NCBI RefSeq assembly: GCF_025905425.1
Contig: NZ_CP109603.1
Coordinates: forward strand, 594,001 to 658,000
Source of the DNA: Pseudomonas putida
Lineage (GTDB): Bacteria; Pseudomonadota; Gammaproteobacteria; Pseudomonadales; Pseudomonadaceae
Direction: 5' to 3'
Length of the DNA: 64,000 bases
The position numbers were made by a program, and so were the translations under genes. The notes beneath the pieces were generated by a model that saw only the letters and a program-made list of their open reading frames with translations, searched no databases and was not told where the DNA came from. Shown here one piece after another: positions 25,420 to 42,900 of this stretch (positions are counted from its first letter, which is position 1; every line of letters starts with the position of its first letter).

Positions 25420-25872
25420 TCAGCTCCCGAGGGCCAAGGTGCCCTTCATCAAGGTGCTGTGGAACGGGAACGAGCAGTAGAAGCTGTAGGCGGTGCCGGC
25501 CTTCAACGACCGGGTGTCGAGGGTGACGCTGTCTTTTTCACCGCCGCCGATCAAGCGGGTATGGGCGATCACTCGGGTGTCGCCAGGCTTTACGTAGTCC
25601 TGCGCCTCACCCGCCTTCAGGCCGTCGTCCAGCACGCCCTGCATGTCTGCCTGGGTGCTCAGTACCCAGTTATGGCCCATGACGTTCTTCGGCATTTCGC
25701 CGGGGTGGGCGAGGGTGACGGTGAACGATGAACAGGCCTTGGGGATTGTGATTTCGGCCTTGTCGAAGGTCATCTGGTCGGTGCCATGGATTTGCACGGC
25801 GCATTCCTCGGCCGACCAGGCAACGGCAGGGGCCGCGGCAAGCAGGGCGAGGAGCAGAAACTGGCGAGTCAT
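25420..25872 (-). CDS. azurin-like blue copper protein in the pyoverdine locus
   Basis: 150 residues from the ATG at 25872, with AGGAAC upstream. Signal peptide [20 protein letters not shown] is followed by mature [21 protein letters not shown], close to normal azurin. All type-1 copper residues are present: His67 (VMGHNW), Cys133 (SFYCSF), His138 and Met142 (FHSTLM). The Cys24-Cys47 disulfide is also present. Azurins normally read CxFPGHSALM; here Gly is replaced by Phe137 ([10 protein letters not shown]), directly beside the His ligand. It is predicted to be a periplasmic electron carrier or copper binder. It is upstream of pvdE on the same strand and has a good iron-starvation box, so it seems to be part of the siderophore regulon. 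It may be a diverged paralogue of a housekeeping azurin located elsewhere in the genome. Confidence 0.88.
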   Translation of the reverse strand: MTRQFLLLALLAAAPAVAWSAEECAVQIHGTDQMTFDKAEITIPKACSSFTVTLAHPGEMPKNVMGHNWVLSTQADMQGVLDDGLKAGEAQDYVKPGDTRVIAHTRLIGGGEKDSVTLDTRSLKAGTAYSFYCSFPFHSTLMKGTLALGS

Positions 25873-25911
25873 GTAAGGTTCCTGGACGATAAAAGGGTGC
25901 ACATCGTTCAG

Positions 25912-25935
25912 ACGAACCGGCGTGCGCTCGCTTTA
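25912..25935 (-). promoter_or_regulatory. iron-starvation (PvdS-type sigma) box for azurin-pvdE
   Basis: On the minus strand the DNA reads TAAAG-N16-CGTCTGA, one mismatch from the TAAAT-N16-CGT consensus. It lies 40 nt upstream of the azurin start. The spacer length and the CGTCTGA end match the box before the first NRPS gene. Confidence 0.62.
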
Positions 25936-25954
25936 CCTTGTGTGTGCGTGCGGG

Positions 25955-25978
25955 TGAATTTCTGCCGGGCATGCTCGT
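25955..25978 (+). promoter_or_regulatory. candidate iron-starvation box for the SyrP-like gene
   Basis: TGAAT-N16-CGT, one mismatch from the TAAAT consensus with correct spacing, 75 nt upstream of the hydroxylase start. It is divergent from, and about 20 nt away from, the azurin box. Confidence 0.5.
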
Positions 25979-26053
25979 TCATCTAGTCAGGCGCCCTGAT
26001 GGCGCAGCATCCGATTTCGCCGCCACGGCGGCCCTGGCTTGAGGTGACGGTAC

Positions 26054-27052
26054 ATGAGTGAATTGCTGAGCTTTGCGATCGAACCCCTGAACGCTGCGCG
26101 CGGCGACTTGCCGCTGCTGGTGCGCGCACCAGAGCCCGGCATCGATCTGCTCGACGCGTTTGACGCTTTGAAGCCGCTGGTGGACCGCCACCTGCTGCAC
26201 GCGGGCGGCATCCTGTTCAGGGGGTTTCAGGTGAGTGGGGCCGAGGCTTTTCGCCAGTTCGCTGCCGCGTTCGGCCACCCGTTGCTCAACTACGAGTTTG
26301 GCTCCACGCCGCGCAGCAGCGTGACCAAGGGGGTGTACACCTCGACCGAGTACCCGGCGCACCAGAGCATCCCCCTGCACAACGAGCAGGCTTATACCCT
26401 CGAGTGGCCGATGAAGATCTGGTTCTACAGCGTGATCCCCGCCGAGACCGGCGGCGAGACGCCGATTGCCGACAGCCGCGAGGTCTATCGACGGATGCCG
26501 GCGCGTATTCGCGAGCGCTTGGTCGAGAAGGGCTTGATGTATGTGCGCAACTACGGCAACGGCCTGGATGTTGAGTGGTCGCAGGTGTTCAACACCGAAG
26601 ACCCGCGCCAGGTCGAGGCTTACTGCCGGGCGCATGCCATCGAATGCATCTGGAAGGAGGATGGCGAGCTGCGCACCCGTCAGCGTTGCCAGGTGGTGGC
26701 CCGTCATCCGGTGACGGGGGATGACGTGTGGTTCAACCAGGCGCACCTGTTCCATGTGTCGAACCTGCAGCCGGAGGTGCGTGAGTCGCTGATGGACATC
26801 GTCGAGGAAGAGGACCTGCCGCGTAATGTGTATTACGGCGATGGGTCGACCATCGAGGACTCATTACTTGATGAGGTACGCGGGGTATTGGATGAGTGCA
26901 CCATCAGTTTCCCGTGGCTTGAGAATGATGTGCTGATGCTCGACAACATGCTCGCGGCGCATGCGCGTTCGCCGTTTACCGGGAAGCGTAAGGTGGTGGT
27001 GGCGATGGCGGAGGGGCATTCGCAGGGGGGTGGTGACTGGGTAGGGGAATAG
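26054..27052 (+). CDS. SyrP/TauD-family aspartate beta-hydroxylase for the siderophore NRPS
   Basis: 332 residues with GAGGTGA upstream of the start. It is a TauD/SyrP-type Fe(II)/2-oxoglutarate dioxygenase: iron-binding His109-x-Glu111 in IPLHNEQAYT, distal His303 in MLAAHARSPF, and the 2-oxoglutarate-binding Arg in FTGKRKVVVAM. The HNE version of the HxD/E motif is that of SyrP, which hydroxylates carrier-bound aspartate. Two Asp-activating modules follow directly downstream, so its job is to make threo-beta-hydroxyaspartate, one of the iron ligands of many pyoverdines. It precedes the NRPS operon by 388 nt and has its own candidate iron-starvation box. Confidence 0.86.
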   Translation: MSELLSFAIEPLNAARGDLPLLVRAPEPGIDLLDAFDALKPLVDRHLLHAGGILFRGFQVSGAEAFRQFAAAFGHPLLNYEFGSTPRSSVTKGVYTSTEYPAHQSIPLHNEQAYTLEWPMKIWFYSVIPAETGGETPIADSREVYRRMPARIRERLVEKGLMYVRNYGNGLDVEWSQVFNTEDPRQVEAYCRAHAIECIWKEDGELRTRQRCQVVARHPVTGDDVWFNQAHLFHVSNLQPEVRESLMDIVEEEDLPRNVYYGDGSTIEDSLLDEVRGVLDECTISFPWLENDVLMLDNMLAAHARSPFTGKRKVVVAMAEGHSQGGGDWVGE

Positions 27053-27098
27053 GGTTGGGGTGCAGAGGTGCATGCCTTGGGTTTTGCAGCGCCTATGA

Positions 27099-27321
27099 GA
27101 TCGAGCGCCGCCCGCGCGGCGCATCGCGACGCAAGGCCGCTCCCACATTTGTTTCGGGCCAATTATTCCTGTGACATGGGCGCGCGCGCCCCTTGGCGCA
27201 TGGCTGGATATCGAGTCGGGCAAACAAGGCGGTCGCGCGCAGATGCGATAGACCTCACTGGCCCGAAACAAATGTGGGAGCGGCCTTGCGTCGCGATGCG
27301 CCGCGCGGGCGGCGCTCGATC
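27099..27321. repeat. perfect 63-bp inverted repeat (second REP-like family)
   Basis: 27099-27161 is the exact reverse complement of 27259-27321, with a 97-nt spacer. The arms contain GGCCGCTCCCACATTTG and GCGCCGCCCGCGCGGCGC, unlike the CTTCGCGGG REPs in the rest of the window. The inner CGCCGC…GCGGCG sections can themselves fold. It lies between the hydroxylase stop and the iron-starvation box of the NRPS operon and may isolate the two transcripts. Confidence 0.85.
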
Positions 27322-27378
27322 CCACAGGCGCCACAACCCTCAAGGCATGCGCCCAGCAGCCCCAAATCTAACCCCCCC

Positions 27379-27402
27379 TAAATCATCCCCCAATGCGTTC
27401 GT
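27379..27402 (+). promoter_or_regulatory. iron-starvation (PvdS-type sigma) box of the NRPS operon
   Basis: CC-TAAAT-N16-CGT-CTGA: exact match to the TAAAT-N16-CGT consensus of PvdS-dependent pyoverdine promoters, 38 nt upstream of the first NRPS start. This is the strongest of the boxes in the window. Confidence 0.78.
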
Positions 27403-27440
27403 CTGACAGTTACCGCTCGACTGCCAGGACAACGCTCGAC

Positions 27441-33920
<6,480 letters not shown>

Positions 33921-33921
33921 C

Positions 33922-36900
33922 ATGGAACTCACCCCAGCACAACGCATTGCCCAACGCTTCGTCGGCCTCCCTGTGGAGCAGCGTCAGCAGATCCTGGAGA
34001 AAATGCAGGCCACCGGGCAGAGCTTCCGCCTGCTGCCCATCGTGCCTGCGCGTCAGGGCCTGGCGCGGATTCCTTTGTCGTTTGCCCAGCAGCGCTTGCT
34101 GTTTCTCTGGCAGTTGGAGCCGGACAGCCCGGCTTACAACGTGCCGATGGCCGTGCGCCTCAAGGGCGCACTCGACCTGACGGTGTTGCAGCAGGCCCTG
34201 GATGCGCTGGTCAGCCGCCATGAGTCGCTGCGTACGCGCTTCGTCTCGGATGAAGGCGAGTTCCATCAGGACATGCTCGACGCCTGCCCGCTGGTGTTGG
34301 ACGTGGTCGAGTGCCAGGACGATGAAGCCGCCTTGAGCGTGGCCGTCGATGCCGCGCTGAAGCAGCCGTTCGACCTGCTGGCCGGGCCGTTGATGCGGGT
34401 TACGCTGCTGCGCGTGAACGCCGAGCACCACGTGCTGGCCCTGAGTATGCACCACATCATCTCCGACGGTTGGTCGAGCGACTTGCTGGTGCAGGAGTTC
34501 ATCCAGCTGTACACCGCGTTGGCTGAAGGCCGCCAAGCCGAATTGCCGGCCCTGCCGATCCAGTACGCTGATTATGCGATCTGGCAGCGTGCCTGGCTGG
34601 AGGCCGGGGAGGCCCAGCGCCAGCTGGCGTACTGGCAGGCACAATTGGGTGACGAGCAACCGTTGCTGAGCCTGCCGCTGGACTTCGAGCGGCCCGCCAC
34701 GCCGAGCTATCGCGGTGCGGTGCTCAAACTGCACCTCGGTGCCGAGCAGGCCGAGGCACTGCGTACCCAGGCACGCAAAGGCGGCCACACGCTGTTCGTG
34801 CTGATGCTGGCGGCCATGGCGGTGGTGCTGTCGCGCTACAGCGGGCAGTCGGATATTCGCATCGGCGCGCCGAATGCCGGGCGTAACCGTAAAGAGCTGG
34901 AAGGCCTGATCGGCTTCTTCATCAATACCCAGGTGCTGCGTGTGCAGGTGGACGAGCGCGCGACGTTCGCCGCGCTGCTTGAGCAGGTCAAGGACGTGAT
35001 CGGCGGTGCCCAGTCGCACCAGGAGCTGCCGTTCGAACACCTGGTGGATGCCTTGCTGCCAGAGCGCAACCTGGCCCACAACCCGCTGTTCCAGTTCAAG
35101 ATCAACCAGCACGTGGCGGCCGGCGACCCGTCGCGCAAGCGCCTGGGCGAGCTGGAAGTGGAAGGTTTTGCCCGCGAAGGGGGCGATGCGCGCTTCGACC
35201 TGGCCTTCGACTTCTCGGACAAACCCGATGGCATCGAGGGCTACTTCACCTACGCCACCGACCTGTTCGAGCAGGCCACCATCCAGCGCATGGCCGATTC
35301 GCTGCGGCGTGTGCTGGACGTGCTGAGCCACGCTCAGCACCAGCCGATCGTCGAGCACCTTGAAGTGGAGGGGCGGCAGCAGGCCGCGCCAGAAGCCTAC
35401 CCGCACCGCGACTTCCTCGCCCTGTGGCGCCAGGCGATGGCCCAAGGGCAGGCCCAGGGTGGCGTGCGCGCCGGTGAGCGCTTCATGACCCAGGGCGGGC
35501 TGGATGCCGCGTCCAACCGCGTGGCCGACTACCTGCGTCAGCGCGGTGTCGGCGCTGGCAGCATCGTTGCCCTGTGCCTGCCGCGCTCCATCGAATGGGT
35601 CACAGCCTTGCTGGCGGTGCTCAAGACCGGAGCCGCCTACCTGCCGCTGGACACCCAGCAGCCGCAAGAGCGCCTGCTGCAGTTGATTGTCGACAGTGGT
35701 GCCGCCGCGCTGCTGCATGAGCCTGGCGATACGCGCTTCACGGGCCTCGACGGGGTGCAGGCGGTTGCCTGCGAGCCCGCCACGTGGGCGGCCTGCAGTG
35801 ACAGCCCGGTGGCGGTCGCGGTCAGCCCTGAACAGCCGGCTTACGTGATCTATACCTCGGGTTCGACCGGCCAGCCGAAAGGCGTGGTGGTCAGCCACGG
35901 AGCGTTGGCCAGTTACATTCAGGCCGTGCTAGAGCGCCTGCAATTGCCGGCTGGGGCGAGCATGGCCATGGTTTCCACCACTGCCGCCGACCTGGGCCAC
36001 ACCGTGCTGTTCGGTGCCCTGGCCTCGGGCCGCCTGCTGCATTTGCTGTCCCAGGAACTGGCCTTTGACCCCGATGGTTTCGCCAGCTACATGGCGCAGC
36101 ATCAGGTGGGCGTGGTGAAACTGGTGCCAAGCCACCTGCAAGGCCTGCTGCAAGCGGCTCGCGCCGCTGATGTGCTGCCTGCCGAAGCGCTGATTCTGGG
36201 TGGCGAAGCCTGCCCGTGGAGCCTGCTGGAAAAAATCCGCGCATTGCGCCCTGAATGCCGGGTGATCAACCACTACGGCCCGACCGAAACCACGGTCGGC
36301 GTGCTGACCTTCGAGCCAGGCCAGCGCCTGGACGGCTGCCGCACGGTGCCGGTCGGTCGGCCGTTGGGCAATGCCTGCGCCGAGGTACTCGATGGTTATC
36401 TCAACCCGCTGGCGCCGCAGGTGGTCGGCGAGCTGTACCTGGGTGGGCACGGCGTTGCCCAGGGCTACCTGGGCCAGCCGGCGCTGACAGCCGAACGCTT
36501 TGTGCCGGCTGCCGATGGCGCCCGCCTGTACCGCACGGGCGACCGTGCGCGATTGAGCGATGAAGGCTTGATCGAATTCGTCGGGCGGGCCGATGACCAG
36601 GTGAAAATCCGTGGCTATCGCGTCGAGCCGGGTGAAATCGGCCGAGTGCTCGCCGGGCTGCCGGGTGTCAGCGACGCCGTGGTCCTGGCATTGCCGCTGG
36701 AAGGCGATGCCGAGCGCTTGCAGCTGGTGGCCTACGTGGTGGCCGAAGGCGGGGTCAGCGTGCAGCAGTTGCAGGCGCAATTGCAGGCTCGCTTGCCCGA
36801 CTACATGGTGCCTGCGCAGATGCTGTTGCTGGAGCGCCTGCCACTGACCGCCAACGGCAAGCTCGACAAGCGCGCCTTGCCGGCGCCGGGCGCGGTAAGC

Positions 36901-39900
36901 CGGGGCTACGTGGCGCCCGAAGGCGAGATCGAGGAGAAACTCGCGGCCGTGTGGGCCGACGTGCTCAAGCTGGAGCGTGTAGGCAGCAGCGATAACTTCT
37001 TCGAGCTGGGTGGCGACTCGATCCTCAGCCTGCAGATCATCGCTCGGGCCAAGCGCCAGGGCATCAAGATCACCCCCAAGCAACTGTTCGAGCAGCAGAC
37101 CGTTGGCCAATTGGCCCAGGTCGCCAAGCGCATCGAAGCCAAGCAGCCCGTTGCTGCGCCCGTGGACACCGCGACCTGCGGCGAGGTAGCCCTGCTGCCG
37201 GCCCAGGCGCGCTTCTTCGAGATGGACATCGCCCAGCCTGCGCACTGGAACCAGTCAGTGCTGCTGAAACCGGCCCAGCGCATGCAGGTGGAACACCTGG
37301 AAACGGCCCTGCGTGCGGTGCTGGAACAGCACGATGCCTTGCGCCTGCGCTTCAGCCGCCAGAACGGCCAGTGGCAGGCCCGCTTCCAGACCTTGGACCA
37401 TTCGCCAGTGGTGCGTCAGCGCAGCCTCGCTGCGCTGAGCGAGCTGGACGCCGCGGGCAGCGAGGTGCAGGCCAGCCTCGACCTTGAGCACGGGCCGCTG
37501 CTGCGTGCCGAATTGTTCGACGTCGCCGATGGCCAGCAGCGTTTGCTGTTGGTCATTCACCACCTGGTGGTGGACGGCGTGTCCTGGCGGGTACTGCTGG
37601 AGGACTTGCAAGAGGCCTATCAGCAACGCCTGAATGGGCAGCCGGTGAGCCTGCCGGCCAAGACCTGTAGCGTGAAAACCTGGGCCGAGCGCCTGGTCGC
37701 TCACGCCAGCAGCCCGGCGCTGCAAGCGCAGGCTGACTACTGGCTGCAGGTGCTGCAAGGCAGCCCGGCAGAGCTGCCGCGTGACAACCCACAGGGCAGC
37801 CTGGGCAACCAGCATGCCCGCACCGCTGCCTCGCGGCTGGATGCCGCGCGTACCGCCCAGTTGTTGAAGCAGGCCCCTGCCGCCTACCGCACGCAGATCA
37901 ACGACCTGCTGCTGACCGCGCTGGCCCGCACCCTGTGCCAGTGGAGTGCGCAGGACGAGGTGCTGGTACAACTGGAAGGCCATGGTCGCGAAGACCTGTT
38001 CGACGACCTTGACCTCAGTCGCACGGTCGGTTGGTTCACCAGCGTATTCCCGGTACGCCTTGCCCCTGGTGAGGCGATGGGCCCGTCGATCAAGGCGATC
38101 AAAGAGCAGCTGCGCGCAGTACCGGACAAAGGCATCGGTTACGGCCTGCTGCGTCACCTGGGCGATACCCCCGTGCGTGAGCGGCTCAGTGCTGCTGCGC
38201 AACCACGCGTCACCTTCAACTACCTGGGCCAGTTCGACAGCAGCTTCACGACAGACGACACGGCATTGTTCAGCCCGAGCGGCGAAAGCGCCGGGCGTAC
38301 CCAATACGCCGGTGCGCAGTTGGGCAACTGGCTGAGCATCACCGGCCAGGTCTATGGCGGCGAGCTGTTCCTGGAGTGGACCTACAGCGAAGACGTCTAC
38401 CGCCCGGAAACCATCCAGCACCTGGCCCAGGCCTACGAGCAGGCGCTGGCCGAGTTGGTCGAGCACTGCTGCCAGCCGCAGCACCAGGGCGTGACGCCTT
38501 CCGACTTCCCGCTGGCCGCACTCACCCAGGGCCAGTTGGACAGCTTGCCCGTGCCCGCAGCGCAGATTGCCGATGTGTATCCGCTGTCGCCGATGCAGCA
38601 GGGCATGCTGTTCCACACCCTGTACGACCAACAGGCCGGCAACTACATCAACCAGTTGCGGGTCGATGTCGAGGGGCTGGATGTGCAGCGCTTCAAGCAG
38701 GCCTGGCAGGCCGCGCTTGATGCCCATGACATTTTGCGCAGCGGTTTCGTGCTGCAGGGCGAGCTGGAGCAGGCCGTGCAAGTGGTGCGCAAGTCGGTGG
38801 CATTGCCGTGCAGCGAGCATGACTGGCGTGGCCAGCCGGCGCTTGAGCAAGCCCTGCAGGCGCTGGCCGAAGGTGAGCGCCAACAAGGTTTCGACCTGAC
38901 CGAAGCGCCGCTGCTGCGCTTGGTCCTGGTGCAAACGGGCGAGGCGCGCCATCACCTGATCTACACCAACCACCACATCCTGATGGATGGCTGGAGCACC
39001 TCACGCTTGTTGGGCGAAGTGCTGCAGCGTTACGCAGGCCTGGCGCCGCAGGCGCAGGCCACGCACTACCGCGACTATATCGCCTGGCTGCAAGGCCAGG
39101 ACGCGGCGGTTGCCCAAGCCTTCTGGCAGGCCCAGCTGGCTGCGCTCGACGCGCCGACTCGCCTGGCCCAGGCCATTGCCGGCAGTGCAGGGGGTGCGGG
39201 CAGCGGCTACGGTGATCATCGTCTGGCCTTCGATACCGAGCAGACGGCACGCCTCGAAGCCTTCGCCCGGGCCAACCGCGTCACCGTCAACACCCTGGTG
39301 CAATCGGCCTGGCTGCTGCTGTTGCAGCGCTGCACCGGTCAGGCCAGCGTTTGCTTCGGCGCCACCGTGGCCGGCCGCCCGGCGGAGCTCACCGGGGTGG
39401 AAGAGCAGATCGGCCTGTTCATCAACACCCTGCCGGTGATAGGCGCGCCACGTGCCGAGCAGACCGTGGCCGCGTGGATCGGCCAGGTGCAGGCCAGCAA
39501 CCTGGCCGTGCGCGAGTTCGAGCACACCCCGCTGTATGACGTGCAGCGCTGGGCGGGGCAGGGTGGTGACGCGCTGTTCGACAGCATTCTGGTGTTCGAG
39601 AACTACCCGGTGTCCGAGGCGCTGCAACAAGGCGCGCCGGGCGGGCTGCGCTTTGGCGACGTGGCCGTGCAGGAGCAGACCAACTACCCGCTGACGTTGG
39701 TAGTAGAACTGGGCGCGACCCTGTCGATGCAATACAGCCACGACCGTGCGCTGTGGAGCGATGAGGCCATCGCCCGCTTGGCGGCTTACTTTGCCAATGT
39801 GCTGCAGGCATTGGTCGCGGACGCGGAGGCAGTGGTTGGCGAGCTGCCAATGCTGGGCCTGCAAGAGCAGCAACTGATGGTCGAGGGCTGGAACGACACC

Positions 39901-42900
39901 CAAGCGGCTTATCCGGATGAGCGCAGCATTCACTCACTGATCGAAGCCCAGGTGTTCGCCACCCCGGATGCCCCGGCACTGGTGTTTGGCGAGCAGACCC
40001 TGAGCTATGCCCAGCTCAATGGCAAAGCCAACCAGCTGGCGCACAAGTTGCGTGAACTGGGCGTTGGCCCGGACGTGCTGGTGGGCATCGCTATGGAGCG
40101 CAGCCTGGAGATGGTCATCGGCTTGCTGGGTATCGTCAAAGCCGGTGGTGCCTACGTGCCGCTGGACCCGGAGTACCCGCAAGACCGCCTGAGCTACATG
40201 TTCGAGGACAGCGGCATCGCCTTGCTGCTGACCCAGTCGCACCTGCGTGATGCCTTGCCGATCCCGGCTGGCCTGCGCAGCCTGGACCTGGACAGCGAAT
40301 ACCTCGATGGCTACAGCGATGCCAACCCAGGTATCGACGTGGCGCCGCTGAACCTCGCCTACGTGATCTACACCTCCGGCTCCACCGGCCGGCCGAAAGG
40401 CGCTGGCAACAGCCACCAAGCGCTGGTCAACCGCCTGTGGTGGATGCAGAAGGCCTACGGCCTGGACGCCAGCGACAGCGTGCTGCAGAAAACCCCGTTC
40501 AGCTTCGACGTGTCGGTGTGGGAATTCTTCTGGCCACTGATGACCGGCGCGCGCCTGGTCATGGCCCAGCCGGGCGCCCACCGCGACCCGCAGCTGCTGG
40601 TCGACACCATCAACCAGTACGCCATCAGCACGCTGCACTTCGTGCCGTCGATGCTGCAGGCGTTCATGACCCACGAAGCGGTGGAGACTTGCCGCAGCCT
40701 CAAACGCGTGGTGTGCAGTGGTGAAGCATTGCCAGCCGAGCTGGCCCGCCAGACCCTGCAGCGCCTGCCGGCAGCGGGCCTGTACAACCTGTACGGCCCG
40801 ACCGAAGCGGCCATCGACGTTACCCACTGGACCTGCCGCCCGGACGAAAGCATCAGCGTGCCGATCGGCCAGCCGATCGACAACCTCAAGACCCACATCC
40901 TCGAAGGCAGCCTGCAACCGGCAGTACGCGGCAGTGCCGGCGAGCTGTACCTGGGCGGTGTAGGCCTGGCGCGCGGTTATCACCAGCGCCCGGCGCTGAC
41001 TGCCGAGCGCTTTGTGCCGGACCCGTTCAGCGACAACGGCGGGCGCCTGTACCGCACCGGCGACCTGGCGCGTTACAACGCCGAGGGCGTCATCGACTAC
41101 GCCGGGCGTATCGACCACCAGGTGAAGATCCGCGGGCTGCGTATCGAACTGGGCGAGATCGAAGCGCGCCTGCTGGAATTGCCAGCGGTGCAGGAAGCGG
41201 TGGTGCTGGCCCAAGACGGGCCAAGCGGCAAGCAGTTGGTGGGCTATGTGATACCGGCTGACAGCACGCAAGACGAGACCGCGTTGCGCGACAGCCTGCG
41301 TGAAGCGCTCAAGGCCGGGTTGCCAGATTACATGGTGCCTGCGCACCTGCTACTGCTGGCCAAACTGCCGGTCACGCCGAACGGCAAGCTGGACCGCAAG
41401 GCCCTGCCGCAACCGGACGCCAGCCTGCTGCAAGGCGAGTACGTGGCGCCACAAAGCGAGTTGGAACAGCAAATCGCGGCGATCTGGGCCGATGTACTGA
41501 AGCTGGAGAAGGTCGGCCTGACCGACAACTTCTTCGAGCTGGGCGGCGACTCGATCATCTCGCTGCAGGTGGTCAGCCGAGCGCGCCTCGTGGATATCCA
41601 GTTCACGCCCAAAGAGCTGTTCGAGGCCCAGACGGTGCAGGCTCTGGCAGCCGTGGCACGCCGTGCAGGCAGCACGCTCATCGATCAGGGCGCTGTGACG
41701 GGTACGTTGCCACTCACCCCGATCCAGCATTGGTTCTTTGAACGCGAGGTGCCCGAACGCCATCACTGGAACCAGTCCGTGCTGCTCAAGCCGAATGCCA
41801 CCTTGCAGGCCACCCAGGTGGACGCCGCCTTGCGTGCGCTGGTCGAGCATCACGATGCCTTGAGGTTGCGCTTTGTACAGTCTGAGGTGACGGGCCAGGC
41901 CGAGTTTGCCCACGCGGAACCGGCTCAATTGCTGTGGGTGCTCCACCTGCCGGACGTGGCGGCACTGGAGCAGGTCGCCAACGATGCGCAGCGCAGCCTC
42001 GTGCTCGAACAGGGCCCGCTGCTGCGCGCCGTGCTGGCTTCGCTGCCAGACGGCAGCCAGCGCTTGTTGCTGGTGATCCATCACCTGGTAGTGGATGGTG
42101 TTTCCTGGCGCATCCTGCTGGAAGACCTGCAGCAGGCGTACCGTGCTCTTGCAGCCTTCGAACCCACCAACCTGCCGGCCAAGACCAGTTCGTTCAAGGC
42201 CTGGGCAGAGCACCTGCAAGCCTACGCCCAAGGCGCCGAACTGCAGGCCGAGCTGGGCTACTGGCAAGGGCAGTTGCAGGGCGCCAGTGATGCCTTGCCT
42301 TGTGACCACCCGCAGGGCAGCAATCAGCAGCGCCATGCCGCCTCGTTCACGACGCGCCTGGACCGTGAAACCACGCGGCAACTGCTGCAGGACGCCCCCG
42401 CCGCCTATCGCACACAGATCAACGACCTGCTGCTGACTGCGTTGGCACGGGTAGTCGGTGGCTGGACCCAGCGTGAAGACGTCCTGGTTCGCCTGGAAGG
42501 CCATGGCCGTGAAGACCTGTTCAATGACGTCGACCTGAGCCGCACGGTGGGCTGGTTCACCAGCATGTACCCGGTCAAGCTCAGCCCCCAGGCTGACGTG
42601 GCGAGCGCGATCAAGGCCATCAAGGAGCAACTGCGGGCGGTGCCGAGCAAAGGCCTGGGCTACGGCCTGCTGCGCTACCTGGGCGGTGCCGAGGCAAGCG
42701 CGACCCTGGCGGCATTGCCGCAGGGCGAGATCGTGTTCAACTATCTGGGCCAGTTCGACGGCAGCTTCGATGAGTCGGGGCTGTTCGTGCCCGCGCAGGA
42801 AAATGACGGCATCAAGCAGAACGAAGCGTCTGCCTTGAGCAGCCTGCTCTCCCTGAGTGGCCAGGTCTACGGCGGTGAACTGCGCCTGGAGTGGCGCTAC

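Noticed and set aside
26054..27052. Taurine dioxygenase (TauD) as identity of the SyrP-like protein
   Set aside because: The iron motif is HNE as in SyrP rather than HxD, and it stands immediately before an NRPS operon with two Asp modules.
27393..27440. Upstream extension of the first NRPS gene to the ATG at 27393
   Set aside because: This would place the start inside the iron-starvation promoter; the ATG at 27441 has an AGGA site and begins the docking helix seen in the sister proteins.
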